Below, piece after piece: positions 53,141-62,651 of a stretch of 64,000 nt of DNA (position 1 is the stretch's first letter; every line of letters starts with the position of its first letter). A program made the translations under genes and the position numbers. Source of the stretch: Neobacillus dielmonensis (GTDB lineage: Bacteria; Bacillota; Bacilli; Bacillales; Cytobacillaceae); contig NZ_HG942066.1 in NCBI RefSeq assembly GCF_000612665.1, forward strand, positions 1 through 64,000, in the 5' to 3' direction. Under the pieces are notes generated by a model. It did no database searches, was not told the DNA's origin, and saw only the letters and a program-made list of their open reading frames with translations.

Positions 53141-55141
53141 ATGGAACTCACGGAACTTGTTAAGAACTATAAAGTCTTTATTGATACTAGTACCTGGATG
53201 TTCCCGAACTCAGAGAATTTTTTGACATACCAACTGCCTCCCATATTGTTGGAAACAAAGGAGCACATTAAAGTGCCGGTACGGATTGTCGAAGAAGTTA
53301 ATCGCTTGATGAAAAGTGAAGATAAAGAAAAACGGCACAAAGCGAAGAAGGCTGGCAATCACCTGAGAAGCTACTTTAGTTACAATATAGCGCGTGCCTA
53401 TGGTACAAGTAACGATCCGTTTGCCGACCAAACCTTTTTATATGTGTTTCAACAATTTCGTGTTAAACATAACCTGGCACTAATCACCCAGGACAGAGGT
53501 TTGGCGCACGATATATTGAACCTAAATAATCAGCGAGCGGTACAAGGGAAAAGAATTTATGCATTTCGGATCAATAATGCTGGAAAACTTGAACAGTGGA
53601 ATGAGGAACGTCTCTTTCATGCAAATGTCAGAACGGAAGGAAGTAAACCAGCTGCTGTTGTTTCTACAGCTGATCCAGTAAGAAGGAATTTACAACAGTC
53701 ACTTAATCCTAATCCTGATAAAGTATTTAATCTCGGCACTAAAGTGGTGTCGGAGAAAGAAAACGTCATGCCGGTAGCCCAAGTTCCTGATGTCAATGAA
53801 ACCGTCTATTCTAGCCGGTTTGGCTCACTTCAGCTCCAGGAAGAGTTAGGAAGCGGCGGTGAAGGGAAAATCTTCTTAGCCAGCAATGGGATGATTTGCA
53901 AAATTTATAAAAAAGAACGGATCACCCATGAAAGATTTTATAAGCTGAAAAGAATGCTTGAAGTACCAATCGAGAAAGCCGGAATTTGCTGGCCAAAGGA
54001 CATTATTAAAAATGGCCGTAATGAATTTGTGGGATACATAATGGAAAAAGCAGATGGAAAGCCGATGCAAACGGCCATGTTCCAAAAACCTGTTTTACAA
54101 AAAAACTTCCCTCATTGGACAAGGAAGGATCTTGTTCAGCTTGTTATCAGTATTCTTGGAAAAATTATTTATCTTCACGAAAGAAACATCATTATTGGCG
54201 ATATCAACCCGCTAAATATTTTAATAAAAAATGAGAAAGAAGTTTATTTTGTCGATACTGACAGTTATCAAATTGAGAATTATCCTTGTCCGGTTGGTAC
54301 GATTAACTTTACACCCCCAAATCTTCAAGGAAAGAATTTTTCAACCTTCTTAAGGACATTTAATGATGAATACTTTGCTGTCAATACACTTATATTCATG
54401 ACACTTTTGCCGGGAAAACCGCCATATTCTCAATTGGGTGGTGGTTCACCGGGAGAAAATATAAAGAAAATGGATTTTCCATATCCATGTGGGGAGAAAG
54501 GAAAGGGGACAGCCCCAGATGGTCCATGGAAATACATTTGGAGTCACTTGCCTTTCAAATTAAAAGAAGCACTTTATGATACATTTACGGGCGAAAAGCG
54601 GGCAACACCTGAAGAATTGCGGGATCTGCTCGTGGAATACCGCCAGCTTATTACCAGGGGGAGATTAAGTGATGATTTATTCCCAATCGGTCATAAGATC
54701 CCTGAAGGGAAAGAAGCTACGCTGATTTGTACTGATAAAAAGTGCCAGAACCCGCATGTAACGGTGCATATTGATTTTAAAAACAAGATTGAAAAGCGCG
54801 GCGTGAAGTTTATTTGCGATGATTGCAAAAACAGAAGGAAAGCTGAGAGGCAGGCTGCGGAATTGTGGAATCTTTCCAACCCGCAAGCACAGCAACAAGA
54901 AACCAGGAGTCCGGTTTCTGGTCATAGGAGTCAAGGTACAGGGGGGCCGCGTCCTAATGTTACAAATTCCCATACCCAACGACCCCAAAACACTGCCCAG
55001 CCCAATCGGCCGAAGCCAACCAGGACAACGGTAAATCAGTCCGGGCCTGTTAAACAACAGACCAAACCGTCTGGGTCAAACCAAACTCAGCATACATCAT
55101 CCATTCTGGATAGCTTTATTAGAATATTGAAAAAATTGTAG
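53141..55141 (+). CDS. PIN nuclease - protein kinase - zinc ribbon fusion (copy 1)
   Basis: A 666-residue protein. N-terminal PIN domain (1-135): D15 in FIDTST, E51 in VEEVNR, D96 in DPFADQ, and D118/D124 in TQDRGLAHD, the full acidic metal site for RNA cleavage. Kinase domain (about 228-500): P-loop GSGGEG (237-242), beta-3 lysine K254 in CKIYKK, catalytic loop GDINPLN with D354 and N359, and DTD at 372-374 in place of DFG. Zinc ribbon: C530, C535, C559, C562. A disordered polar tail follows (570-640). It is predicted to be an active Ser/Thr kinase joined to an RNase. A PP2C gene in the same operon would reverse its action. I know no described protein with this order. Confidence 0.85.
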   Translation: MELTELVKNYKVFIDTSTWMFPNSENFLTYQLPPILLETKEHIKVPVRIVEEVNRLMKSEDKEKRHKAKKAGNHLRSYFSYNIARAYGTSNDPFADQTFLYVFQQFRVKHNLALITQDRGLAHDILNLNNQRAVQGKRIYAFRINNAGKLEQWNEERLFHANVRTEGSKPAAVVSTADPVRRNLQQSLNPNPDKVFNLGTKVVSEKENVMPVAQVPDVNETVYSSRFGSLQLQEELGSGGEGKIFLASNGMICKIYKKERITHERFYKLKRMLEVPIEKAGICWPKDIIKNGRNEFVGYIMEKADGKPMQTAMFQKPVLQKNFPHWTRKDLVQLVISILGKIIYLHERNIIIGDINPLNILIKNEKEVYFVDTDSYQIENYPCPVGTINFTPPNLQGKNFSTFLRTFNDEYFAVNTLIFMTLLPGKPPYSQLGGGSPGENIKKMDFPYPCGEKGKGTAPDGPWKYIWSHLPFKLKEALYDTFTGEKRATPEELRDLLVEYRQLITRGRLSDDLFPIGHKIPEGKEATLICTDKKCQNPHVTVHIDFKNKIEKRGVKFICDDCKNRRKAERQAAELWNLSNPQAQQQETRSPVSGHRSQGTGGPRPNVTNSHTQRPQNTAQPNRPKPTRTTVNQSGPVKQQTKPSGSNQTQHTSSILDSFIRILKKL

Positions 55142-55161
55142 TAGCTTAAGGAGGAAACAAA

Positions 55162-55845
55162 GTGGCTTTTTCACAAGAAGAATTTATGCTGTCAAAAATT
55201 GAGTTAGAGGAAAACCCATCGCCAAGGGTCCCTATTTGCTTGGTCTTAGATACAAGTTATTCCATGTATGGAGAACCAATAAAAGAATTAAACAATGGAG
55301 TTAAGTTGTTTATGGATTCAATCCGGCGGGATGATATTGCAAGTGCATCAGCTGAGATATCAATGGTGACTTTCGGTGGAACCGTAAAGCAAGTATTTGA
55401 TTTTGGCAGTATTCACCGTCAAACAATTCCACATCTAGGTGTTGAAGGAGTCACTCCAATGGGAGAAGCTGTCAACCTTGCTTTGGATTTATTAGAGAGA
55501 AGAAAGATGATGTACTCACAATCGGGTGTAGACTACTATCAGCCTTGGATTGTGATCATGACCGACGGTGCACCAACAGATGATATCGCACGGGCTGCCA
55601 GCCGCACCTCAGATTTGGTCAATAAGAAAAAATTGACCATTTTCCCAATTGGAATTGGGCCAAGTGCTGACATGAACACGCTGAAACAGTTTTCCCCGAA
55701 AAGACAGCCATTAAGATTAAAGGGCCTGAAATTTGTAGAATTTTTTGAATGGTTAAGTAAGAGTATTTCGATGGTTTCCAAATCTACACCAGGCGAAGAA
55801 GTAAAACTTGATGTAGCTTCCATTCCGGACTGGGGATCACTGTAA
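55162..55845 (+). CDS. VWA-domain protein, TerY-like (copy 1)
   Basis: A 227-residue protein made of one von Willebrand A domain. The MIDAS metal site is intact: DTSYS (D30, S32, S34), the Thr in GVTPMGEA (about 97), and Asp in MTDGAPTDD (about 135). TDGAPTDD and the overall size match TerY of the tellurite-resistance (Ter) systems. VWA proteins act as metal-dependent adaptors. The start is GTG 55162 with AAGGAGG 7 nt upstream. It is followed by the PP2C gene after 14 nt, and the set kinase + VWA + PP2C is the TerY-P triad. Confidence 0.88.
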   Translation: MAFSQEEFMLSKIELEENPSPRVPICLVLDTSYSMYGEPIKELNNGVKLFMDSIRRDDIASASAEISMVTFGGTVKQVFDFGSIHRQTIPHLGVEGVTPMGEAVNLALDLLERRKMMYSQSGVDYYQPWIVIMTDGAPTDDIARAASRTSDLVNKKKLTIFPIGIGPSADMNTLKQFSPKRQPLRLKGLKFVEFFEWLSKSISMVSKSTPGEEVKLDVASIPDWGSL

Positions 55846-55859
55846 AAAGGACGGTAGAG

Positions 55860-56750
55860 ATGACCATTACACATTGGAAAATAGCGCATGCGCAAACAGC
55901 GGGTAGAAGCCATATCAAAAATAACACTCCATGCCAGGATTTCACCTTAACAATGCAGCAGGATGGGACAACCATTTTGCTGCTGGCTGATGGTGCTGGA
56001 TTTTCTCCCACCTCTCATATTGGAGCAGAGGCGGTTGTAAGAAAAACAGCAAGTCTTCTCCATGAAACATTTGATTTTTACTACCTTAACTTGGATGAAA
56101 CGGAAGTAAAGAAGCAATTGATAGAAACTTTGTGGAAGGAATTTGAGACGTTAGAAGGATACGATGGAGATGTAAAACAGTATGCTTCCACATTATTATT
56201 CGCGGCCATTAAAGGAGACCAGTTTCTTGCAGGACATCTTGGAGATGGAGTAATTGGTATTGAAGCGGAAGGAGAATTAAAAGTCCTCTCATTCCCAGAA
56301 AACGGACAATTTGCCAATACCACCTATTTTGTGACAACTGAGGAATCATGGGAACATTTGCGCTTATACAAAGGAACAACGGAAAATATAACCGGATTTG
56401 TACTCATGTCGGATGGTTCTGCAGAATCGTTATTCAATAAACGGGAAAAAAGATTAGCACCAGCCATCAAAAAGATGCTGGAATGGCTCAGGGAGCATCC
56501 AAACCAGAAAATCCAAGATGTACTATCTGCTAATCTTGATTCCGTCATTAAAGAACAAACCCATGACGATTGCAGCCTTTCAATTGCTAGTTTGGTAAAA
56601 AAGGAACCAGAAGAATTTGTAACCGCGGCGGGAGATTATCTTAATGATTTCAAGGGAATCCGGTCCGATTTACCTGTGAAAAGTCATGAGGAAGAAGTAA
56701 TAAGCGAGGACCCAATTGAAGCAATCGAAACCGTCAGTCATGACATCTAA
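55860..56750 (+). CDS. PP2C-family protein phosphatase
   Basis: A 296-residue phosphatase of the PPM/PP2C (PP2C_2) fold. Metal-ligand segments in order: LLLADGAG (D44), GHLGDGVIG (about 121), LMSDGSAES (about 183), and THDDCSL (about 237). The first region (GRSHIKNNTPCQD, residues 15-27) is the usual Arg-containing phosphate site. The start is ATG with AAAAGGACGG upstream. It would dephosphorylate the targets of the kinase and perhaps the kinase itself. The last 45 residues are an acidic tail. Confidence 0.88.
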   Translation: MTITHWKIAHAQTAGRSHIKNNTPCQDFTLTMQQDGTTILLLADGAGFSPTSHIGAEAVVRKTASLLHETFDFYYLNLDETEVKKQLIETLWKEFETLEGYDGDVKQYASTLLFAAIKGDQFLAGHLGDGVIGIEAEGELKVLSFPENGQFANTTYFVTTEESWEHLRLYKGTTENITGFVLMSDGSAESLFNKREKRLAPAIKKMLEWLREHPNQKIQDVLSANLDSVIKEQTHDDCSLSIASLVKKEPEEFVTAAGDYLNDFKGIRSDLPVKSHEEEVISEDPIEAIETVSHDI

Positions 56751-56764
56751 GGAAAGGTGATGTC

Positions 56765-57895
56765 GTGGATACTTTAAAAAAGATTCGATTTATCGATCCA
56801 AAAGTGATAGTAAAACTTGATTCAATCTTCCTGCTGCTTAGTCTTGCTTATTTAGTCAATTACTTTCGCTATCAATCTTCCTTCAATGGAGAAGGGTATT
56901 TAATTATTGCGGCGGTGTCGGTCCTAAATTACTTTTCAAAGAAAAGGAAGAACAGTGTTTTGGCGGCATTAGGATATGGCTTCACCGCTTATCTGGTTAT
57001 TTTTCAGCATATAGAAACGGGGGGCGCATCGTCCCTCATATGGCTGCCATTTATCCTGTTTTTTGCTGCCTTGTTTTTTAACTTTTCCAGTACGTTTATA
57101 AGCGGCTTCCTGCTGGGATATTGGATGCTGCTTATTTATTTCACTTCTCAATCAGAAATTAATGGCAGTATTTTGGGCCTATTCGAAAATGCGTTTAGCG
57201 TTCAAGCCCTTTATAACGTGACGCTGGATTATAAATTTTTGCTTTTAACGGGTCTTATTGTATTTTTATTTTCAAAACTGATTCAATACAAACCGATATC
57301 AAAAACCATGAAATTTTCACAAACATGGCTGTTGTTATCAATTCCTTTTGTCATCTTTGCTGTCCAGAGTGATAGCTTTGAAGAATTGAGCATGCAATTC
57401 AGTGTATCGGCTATTTATATTCTTCTTGTTTGGTTTACCAATGCTTCCATAAAGAACAACAATAGTTTGTTTAGCTCATTTGCCTATTTCATTCTGACAT
57501 TCGTCCTATGCTACTTCATAAAGCAAGTTTATCAAATAGAAAATTATTACTTTATGTTGATAGTACCGCTCGTTATTTTAATTCTAGTTAACTTTTTTAA
57601 AATTAACGCACGTTTTATGGTGGGATTTTTTCTAGCTTTCTGGCTAAAAAATGCCATTCAATTGTGTCAGTCCATTGCGAATGAGGAAATCATTACATTG
57701 CGGAACATATTTTCGTTAAGCGGTATTCAGGGTTCGGTTAAATATTTATGGATATATTTGGTGGCCGGGATTCTGTTTATGCTAAAGGGGAAAATTCTTG
57801 AATCGATTATTAAGTATTTAGAAAAGGTCAGTCACTTGCAAAAGGCAAAAAGGAAGACAAAGACAAGCGAATTTACTACTTGGGAAGATTTGTAA
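56765..57895 (+). CDS. Polytopic membrane protein of the PIN-kinase operon
   Basis: A 376-residue protein with about eleven hydrophobic helices and little else; no family is recognised. The last 20 residues are basic (KAKRKTKTSE) and likely cytoplasmic. The start is GTG 56765 with AAAGGTGATG upstream. It sits between the phosphatase and the second kinase gene without any gap, so it is part of the operon. It could be the membrane anchor or sensor of the signalling set. Confidence 0.75.
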   Translation: MDTLKKIRFIDPKVIVKLDSIFLLLSLAYLVNYFRYQSSFNGEGYLIIAAVSVLNYFSKKRKNSVLAALGYGFTAYLVIFQHIETGGASSLIWLPFILFFAALFFNFSSTFISGFLLGYWMLLIYFTSQSEINGSILGLFENAFSVQALYNVTLDYKFLLLTGLIVFLFSKLIQYKPISKTMKFSQTWLLLSIPFVIFAVQSDSFEELSMQFSVSAIYILLVWFTNASIKNNNSLFSSFAYFILTFVLCYFIKQVYQIENYYFMLIVPLVILILVNFFKINARFMVGFFLAFWLKNAIQLCQSIANEEIITLRNIFSLSGIQGSVKYLWIYLVAGILFMLKGKILESIIKYLEKVSHLQKAKRKTKTSEFTTWEDL

Positions 57896-57915
57896 TAGAA
57901 CTTAGAGGTACAGTT

Positions 57916-59658
57916 ATGGACTTATTAAAAATTACTAATCAATATAAAATCTTTATTGATACCTGTATTTGGATGTATCCGCCTTCGAAGGAGTTTCTGA
58001 CTAAAATACTTCCTGAAGCATTGTTTGTCAGAAAAGCTACAGTTAAGGTACCACACAGAGTCATTGAAGAAATCAATAGGAAACTGGGAGATAAGGAGCG
58101 GGAAGTAAGGAGGCGGGCAAAATTTGCTTCCAAGATGATGAATCTTTATATAAAAGCAGGTCTTGCTCAAGTATTAGGAGATGATGATGACCCCTTCACT
58201 GACCAGACCATTTTATATGTATTTCAAAAATACAGTGACCGACACTATTTATGTTTATTTACCAGGGACCGAAAATTAGCCCAGGATGTTTATCATCAAT
58301 CCAAACAAGGTGCCGTAAAATCAAAGAATTTCTTATTGTTTGGGATTGCTCCTGATGGAAGTGCTTATCAATGGGAATTTGATAAAGAAAATGTGCAAAC
58401 ACCTGTTATATTTCAATATCAAAACAAGCGAAAAGAAGAACCGAAAAGAAACGAGGAAATAGTTACTCAGCTTCCAAACTCCTTTCAGTTTCGATTGGCG
58501 ACTAATGTATTACGTGAAAAGGATGAGATAACTACATTAAAAAATGGTTCCTTTTTTATAGGAGAAAAGCTTGGGGTGGGAAACCACGGACAGGTATATA
58601 GGCTTCAAAGTGGATTTGTTTGTAAAATCTTTAACCCCCGGAAGCTTACGGAGGATGTACTGCAGAAGCTGTTGGAAATGGTAAAAAGGCCAGTTACGGA
58701 CAACGCTATCTGTTGGCCTGTCGATTTGGTTTTTAACAGCCAAAACGAATTTGCGGGATATTTAATGAAGGAAGCGAAAGGGACATCCCTTCAAAACGTT
58801 CTAAAGAACAAGCAGGTTTTCCTTAAGAGGTTTCCTGATTGGGACCGTAAAAGTCTCGTAGATCTGAGTTTAAACTTACTTCGGGCTGTAGAATATCTTC
58901 ATGAAAGAGGTATTGTCCTAGGAAATGTAAATTTGGATAATGTGTTCATTGAAAATGAGAAAAAAATATCATTTATCAATACCGATGGATTTAAAGTTGG
59001 GGCTTTTCCTAGCGACCTGCCGCTCGTGAATTATACGCCTGCCGAGATGTTGAAAACGGGAAAAACAGAATTGTGGACAATAGAGCATGATACATACAGT
59101 GTTGCGGTTGCACTGTTCCAAATTTTATTGCCGGGAAAAATCCCTTTTTCCTTTCAAGGCTCAGGTATAAAGGGCGAACATATTTTGAATAGGAGATTCA
59201 TCTTTCCTTTTCAGACGCCTTATATTCCAAAGTATGAACAAAGCGTTTGGCATACAATTTGGGCAGTGCTCCCGTATCACCTGCAGCAATTATTCCATGA
59301 TACATTTATAAATTCGAAGTTCTTTCCCATTTCCGTATGGGAAAAAGCATTAAGATTTTATAAGGATAGCCTGAAAGCAGACGAGCTACCCGTTCAGGTT
59401 TTTCCTAATGGATTTGAACTTTTAGCTGAAAAACATGTTCACGCTAAATGTGATGTATGTAAATCCGTTTATGTCATTACAAAACCAGAAAAAGAAAGAT
59501 TGGAAGAAATAGATTCTCATCTCATATGTGAAGCGTGTTATCACGCATATATAGAACCAAACGTCTTCCAGCGGCAGGAAAAATCTAAGGATTCATTTCG
59601 ATGGAACGAACAAGTTTCTTTCTTAGATGCATTAGCAGCCTATAAAAATACGATTTAG
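57916..59658 (+). CDS. PIN nuclease - pseudokinase - zinc ribbon fusion (copy 2)
   Basis: A 580-residue paralogue of the gene at 53141, same order of domains. PIN: D15 in FIDTCI, E51 in VIEEIN, D96 in DPFTDQ, D118/D124, all kept. Kinase-like domain: P-loop GVGNHG (220-225), lysine K237 (VCKIF) kept. The catalytic-loop Asp is Asn (GNVNLDN, N337 where copy 1 has D354), and the DFG-equivalent is NTD (N355 for D372). Both catalytic aspartates are lost, so no phosphotransfer is expected: a pseudokinase that could scaffold or regulate copy 1. Zinc ribbon: C512, C515, C538, C541. ATG 57916 follows AGAGGT; the frame upstream overlaps the preceding gene. Confidence 0.85.
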   Translation: MDLLKITNQYKIFIDTCIWMYPPSKEFLTKILPEALFVRKATVKVPHRVIEEINRKLGDKEREVRRRAKFASKMMNLYIKAGLAQVLGDDDDPFTDQTILYVFQKYSDRHYLCLFTRDRKLAQDVYHQSKQGAVKSKNFLLFGIAPDGSAYQWEFDKENVQTPVIFQYQNKRKEEPKRNEEIVTQLPNSFQFRLATNVLREKDEITTLKNGSFFIGEKLGVGNHGQVYRLQSGFVCKIFNPRKLTEDVLQKLLEMVKRPVTDNAICWPVDLVFNSQNEFAGYLMKEAKGTSLQNVLKNKQVFLKRFPDWDRKSLVDLSLNLLRAVEYLHERGIVLGNVNLDNVFIENEKKISFINTDGFKVGAFPSDLPLVNYTPAEMLKTGKTELWTIEHDTYSVAVALFQILLPGKIPFSFQGSGIKGEHILNRRFIFPFQTPYIPKYEQSVWHTIWAVLPYHLQQLFHDTFINSKFFPISVWEKALRFYKDSLKADELPVQVFPNGFELLAEKHVHAKCDVCKSVYVITKPEKERLEEIDSHLICEACYHAYIEPNVFQRQEKSKDSFRWNEQVSFLDALAAYKNTI

Positions 59659-59675
59659 CCGGGAGGAGAAGCGGG

Positions 59676-60347
59676 ATGGATTTTAAATTCCAAAGTGAAG
59701 AATTATATGCAAACCCGGCGGCAAGGTTACCGATTTGCCTTGTTTTAGATACGAGCGGATCCATGTCGGGGGAGCCAATTGAAAGGTTACGGCTCGCCTT
59801 ACAAAACTTTATTAACGATATATTACGGCATGATGTGGCCAGAGCTACAGCAGACTTAGCCGTTATTACGTTTGGAAAAAAGGTAACGACATTAATGGAT
59901 TTCCAAAATGTAAAGCCAAAACTTTCTTTACCGATACAAGCCCATGGTCAAACCCCGTTAGGAGATGCGATGACGCTCGCTTGTAACCTAATAGACCAAC
60001 GTATAGGAATCTATCAAAGTACGGGAGTTGAGTACTATAAGCCATGGCTTGTATTTTTTACGGATGGTGCACCGACAGATGATATTGAATTATCTGTTAA
60101 AAAAACAGTGAATGCCTATCAAAATAATAAATTGGTTATTTATCCTGTTGCTGTCGGGGATTATGCTGATTTAGAAGTATTGAAGCGCTACTCACCCGAT
60201 CATCCACCGTTAGTCATGGATGAGATGAAATTTGAAGATTTCTTTTCATGGTTAAGTGAAAGCGTTCAAAGAGTATCTGAATCTCTTCCAGGTGAGCCGG
60301 TGGACTATGGGGTGCCAGATAAGTGGCACCATATGGATGCTAAATAA
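59676..60347 (+). CDS. VWA-domain protein, TerY-like (copy 2)
   Basis: A 223-residue VWA protein, paralogue of the gene at 55162. The MIDAS is intact: DTSGS (D25, S27, S29), Thr in GQTPLGDA, and Asp in FTDGAPTDD. GGGAGGAGAAGCGGG precedes ATG 59676. It follows the second PIN/kinase gene by 17 nt, repeating the kinase + VWA order of copy 1, so a two-gene block was duplicated and then diverged. Unlike copy 1, no PP2C gene follows it. Confidence 0.88.
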   Translation: MDFKFQSEELYANPAARLPICLVLDTSGSMSGEPIERLRLALQNFINDILRHDVARATADLAVITFGKKVTTLMDFQNVKPKLSLPIQAHGQTPLGDAMTLACNLIDQRIGIYQSTGVEYYKPWLVFFTDGAPTDDIELSVKKTVNAYQNNKLVIYPVAVGDYADLEVLKRYSPDHPPLVMDEMKFEDFFSWLSESVQRVSESLPGEPVDYGVPDKWHHMDAK

Positions 60348-60374
60348 TCAACACATATACTGCAGGTGAGATGT

Positions 60375-61550
60375 TTGGAAGAGAACTATTATGCCATTTT
60401 AGAAGTGGATGTATCTTCATCGTTTGAACATATTAAAAAAGCTTATTTTCGGCTAATCAGAAAATATCCTGTTGAGCGTTGCCCGGATGAATTTAATCGG
60501 ATTCGGAACGCTTATGATACGTTAAAGGATGCAAAAATGAGGCAGGAATATGACTCAAAGCTCCTTTATGGACAGGAAATGGAATCTTTGAGAAGTGAGG
60601 GGCTGGATGCCTACCATAATCATGATGATTTTTACAAAGCCAGTGAGTGCTTTAAAAAGTTACTGGTTATTGAACCTGGTTTATCGGATATAAGAAATTT
60701 TTATGCTCTGTCCCTTTTCTATATTGGAGAGGAGGATAAGGCCATTCGGCAATTTCAACGGTTAATTCAGATAGAGCCGGATGATTTTACCTACCAACTC
60801 AACTATGCAAAGGTATTAGAGGACGTCGGACCAGAGGAGGAAGCCTTACAGCAGTTTAAAAGGATTTATTTGCTGTTCCCCTCTAATATAGAGGCACTTT
60901 TCGCGCTTGTAGATCACCATATAAAAAGAAAAGAGTTCCCAAAAGCTTTGAGCTTGCTTGACAAAGAAATTAATAATGAAAAGCAAGAGGGGATGCACGT
61001 CTACTATTATTTGAAAAAAAGAATCCAACTGTCCGCTGTTTTAAAAGAGAAAGGCTTGCTTACCAATACCATTCAGCTTATTCAAGAATTTTTAAAAGAG
61101 AAACCAAATGAGAAAGAGAGTGCCCTTTCAGACCTGCTAAATGTGGGTTTAGATTTATACAAACAAAAGAAGTACTCACTAGCCCTAAAGGTTTTTCAGT
61201 TTCTAGCATCAAGTAAATATGATTTTCCAGATATTGATAGCCTGGTTAATGAGACGGAAGAAAGAGCGATTGTTTACGATGAATATGACAGGCTTGAAAT
61301 GGAGAAAAAGGTCGTTCCCTCTGTTAAGCAAGTCCTAACCGTGTATTTATTTGGCGATGAAGTTAGCGAAGAGGAGTTTGAACAGCACAGCCAAAGAGCA
61401 TTTGAAAATTTCACTTATGATGTCGAGAACTACCCGGAAGATACCTTGAAATCAATTAACAGGATTATGATCAAATATCCTGCTTTATATGATTGCAGAA
61501 AAGAGCTATTTGAACACTATGCGAGTGAGTGTCAAGAAAATCTTGTATAA
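60375..61550 (+). CDS. J-like domain/TPR protein lacking the HPD motif
   Basis: A 391-residue protein. The first 60 residues form a J-like domain (NYYAILEVDVSSSFEHIKKA, FNRIRNAYDTLKDAKMRQEY). The HPD tripeptide that activates Hsp70 is replaced by PVE (P32-V33-E34, in RKYPVERCPDEF), as in J-like TPR proteins of firmicutes. Residues about 75-230 show TPR-type helices (GLDAYHNHDDFYKASECF, FYALSLFYIGEEDKAIRQFQ, NYAKVLEDVGPEEEALQQF). The TTG at 60375 has AGGTGAG just upstream; an in-frame GTG at 60366 has none. It may bind the DnaK of the operon without activating it, or recruit clients. Confidence 0.82.
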   Translation: MEENYYAILEVDVSSSFEHIKKAYFRLIRKYPVERCPDEFNRIRNAYDTLKDAKMRQEYDSKLLYGQEMESLRSEGLDAYHNHDDFYKASECFKKLLVIEPGLSDIRNFYALSLFYIGEEDKAIRQFQRLIQIEPDDFTYQLNYAKVLEDVGPEEEALQQFKRIYLLFPSNIEALFALVDHHIKRKEFPKALSLLDKEINNEKQEGMHVYYYLKKRIQLSAVLKEKGLLTNTIQLIQEFLKEKPNEKESALSDLLNVGLDLYKQKKYSLALKVFQFLASSKYDFPDIDSLVNETEERAIVYDEYDRLEMEKKVVPSVKQVLTVYLFGDEVSEEEFEQHSQRAFENFTYDVENYPEDTLKSINRIMIKYPALYDCRKELFEHYASECQENLV

Positions 61551-61596
61551 GGCATGACGATTTATAGATTTGCCTGTGAAAGGGTGGATGGTAATA

Positions 61597-62625
61597 ATGA
61601 ATAACAACGGAAGTGATGACTGGGAATTACGAGAAATGGAGAAATTACTTAACTTCTATCCTTATCGTGTAAAAATTTCTATTAATCCTTATGGCCACCA
61701 ATTTCAAAATAAAATAGTCTTTATTAGAAAAGAACGTTCGGTTGTATATAAGTCCGTTCCTTTGGACGCAATCTTTCCATCGGCTGAAGCTGTCATGTTA
61801 TACCTTCAATCATTTATCGATAAAAGTATCAAATGGAATTTATTGTTTTTTTATCACGAATGCATGGATGCTTTTCATAGATTTCAAAATACCCTGTTAG
61901 ATTTAGAAACAGACGACAGCTTTCCTAAAGAAAAATGGAAAAAAGAACTGCGGAACATAGAAAAACAACTGATATTGAAAGTTAGTGACAATATTATAGG
62001 AGGTGTAGATAATTTGAATATTAATTTATCAGAAGAAATTCAACGAGAGATTGATCGCTTAGAACCGATGGCTGGTTTTTATTACAACCCTGAAACTAAC
62101 CACTTAACAGAGATTCAAAGTTCATTAAGGGAGCTGCAATCACAAATTCAAGGGGATTTAAAGAACAATAGCCGTGTTACCTTTAAGCTCATCCAAGAAC
62201 TGCAAACGCAACTGGAGGAGTTCAGTCAAAATACAAATCAGCCACAAGAGGACCTAGCGGCTGATGCAGTGTCTCAATCGGCCAAACAATTGGACAAGCT
62301 TAAGCTTGTCACACTTGAGATATTCGATATGCTGGATTTAGTCTATCAAGCTTCTAAACAGATAAACAATCCAACTTGGACAAAAGAAATCGAGAATGCC
62401 GTCCAAAAAGTTTTAACCATCCTTGCAAATAATGGACTTGCCGAAATTGCCGTTGAAGGCAAACTCACGAATGGGGAAGTTATGGAGGTTATTGGAACGG
62501 TTCCTAAACAGGATGTACCAGATGAATACCAATTATACCAAGTATATGCAGTTCACCAGCGGGGCTTTATGGATAAAAGTACAGGTAAAGTAATCCGCAG
62601 AGCAAAAGTTACAACGGTTTTATAA
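61597..62625 (+). CDS. GrpE-like protein with long N-terminal extension
   Basis: A 342-residue protein. The last 70 residues (about 273-342) hold the GrpE beta-domain pattern, with EIAVEGKLTNGEVMEVIGTV, an acidic DVPDEY turn, VHQRGFMDKSTGKVIRRAKV. Preceding are long helices (150-260) that could form the GrpE dimer stalk. The N-terminal 145 residues are unlike GrpE. Start ATG 61597 is preferred because AAAGGGTGG is 9 nt upstream; in-frame TTG 61570 and ATG 61588 are possible. Placed directly before dnaK in the operon, it is a dedicated nucleotide-exchange factor by inference. Confidence 0.75.
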   Translation: MNNNGSDDWELREMEKLLNFYPYRVKISINPYGHQFQNKIVFIRKERSVVYKSVPLDAIFPSAEAVMLYLQSFIDKSIKWNLLFFYHECMDAFHRFQNTLLDLETDDSFPKEKWKKELRNIEKQLILKVSDNIIGGVDNLNINLSEEIQREIDRLEPMAGFYYNPETNHLTEIQSSLRELQSQIQGDLKNNSRVTFKLIQELQTQLEEFSQNTNQPQEDLAADAVSQSAKQLDKLKLVTLEIFDMLDLVYQASKQINNPTWTKEIENAVQKVLTILANNGLAEIAVEGKLTNGEVMEVIGTVPKQDVPDEYQLYQVYAVHQRGFMDKSTGKVIRRAKVTTVL

Positions 62626-62651
62626 CTATATCTTTATTGGGGGATTAAACA

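Noticed and set aside
53876..54085. Minus-strand frames inside the kinase genes
   Set aside because: All are shadows of strong plus-strand frames without ribosome binding sites.
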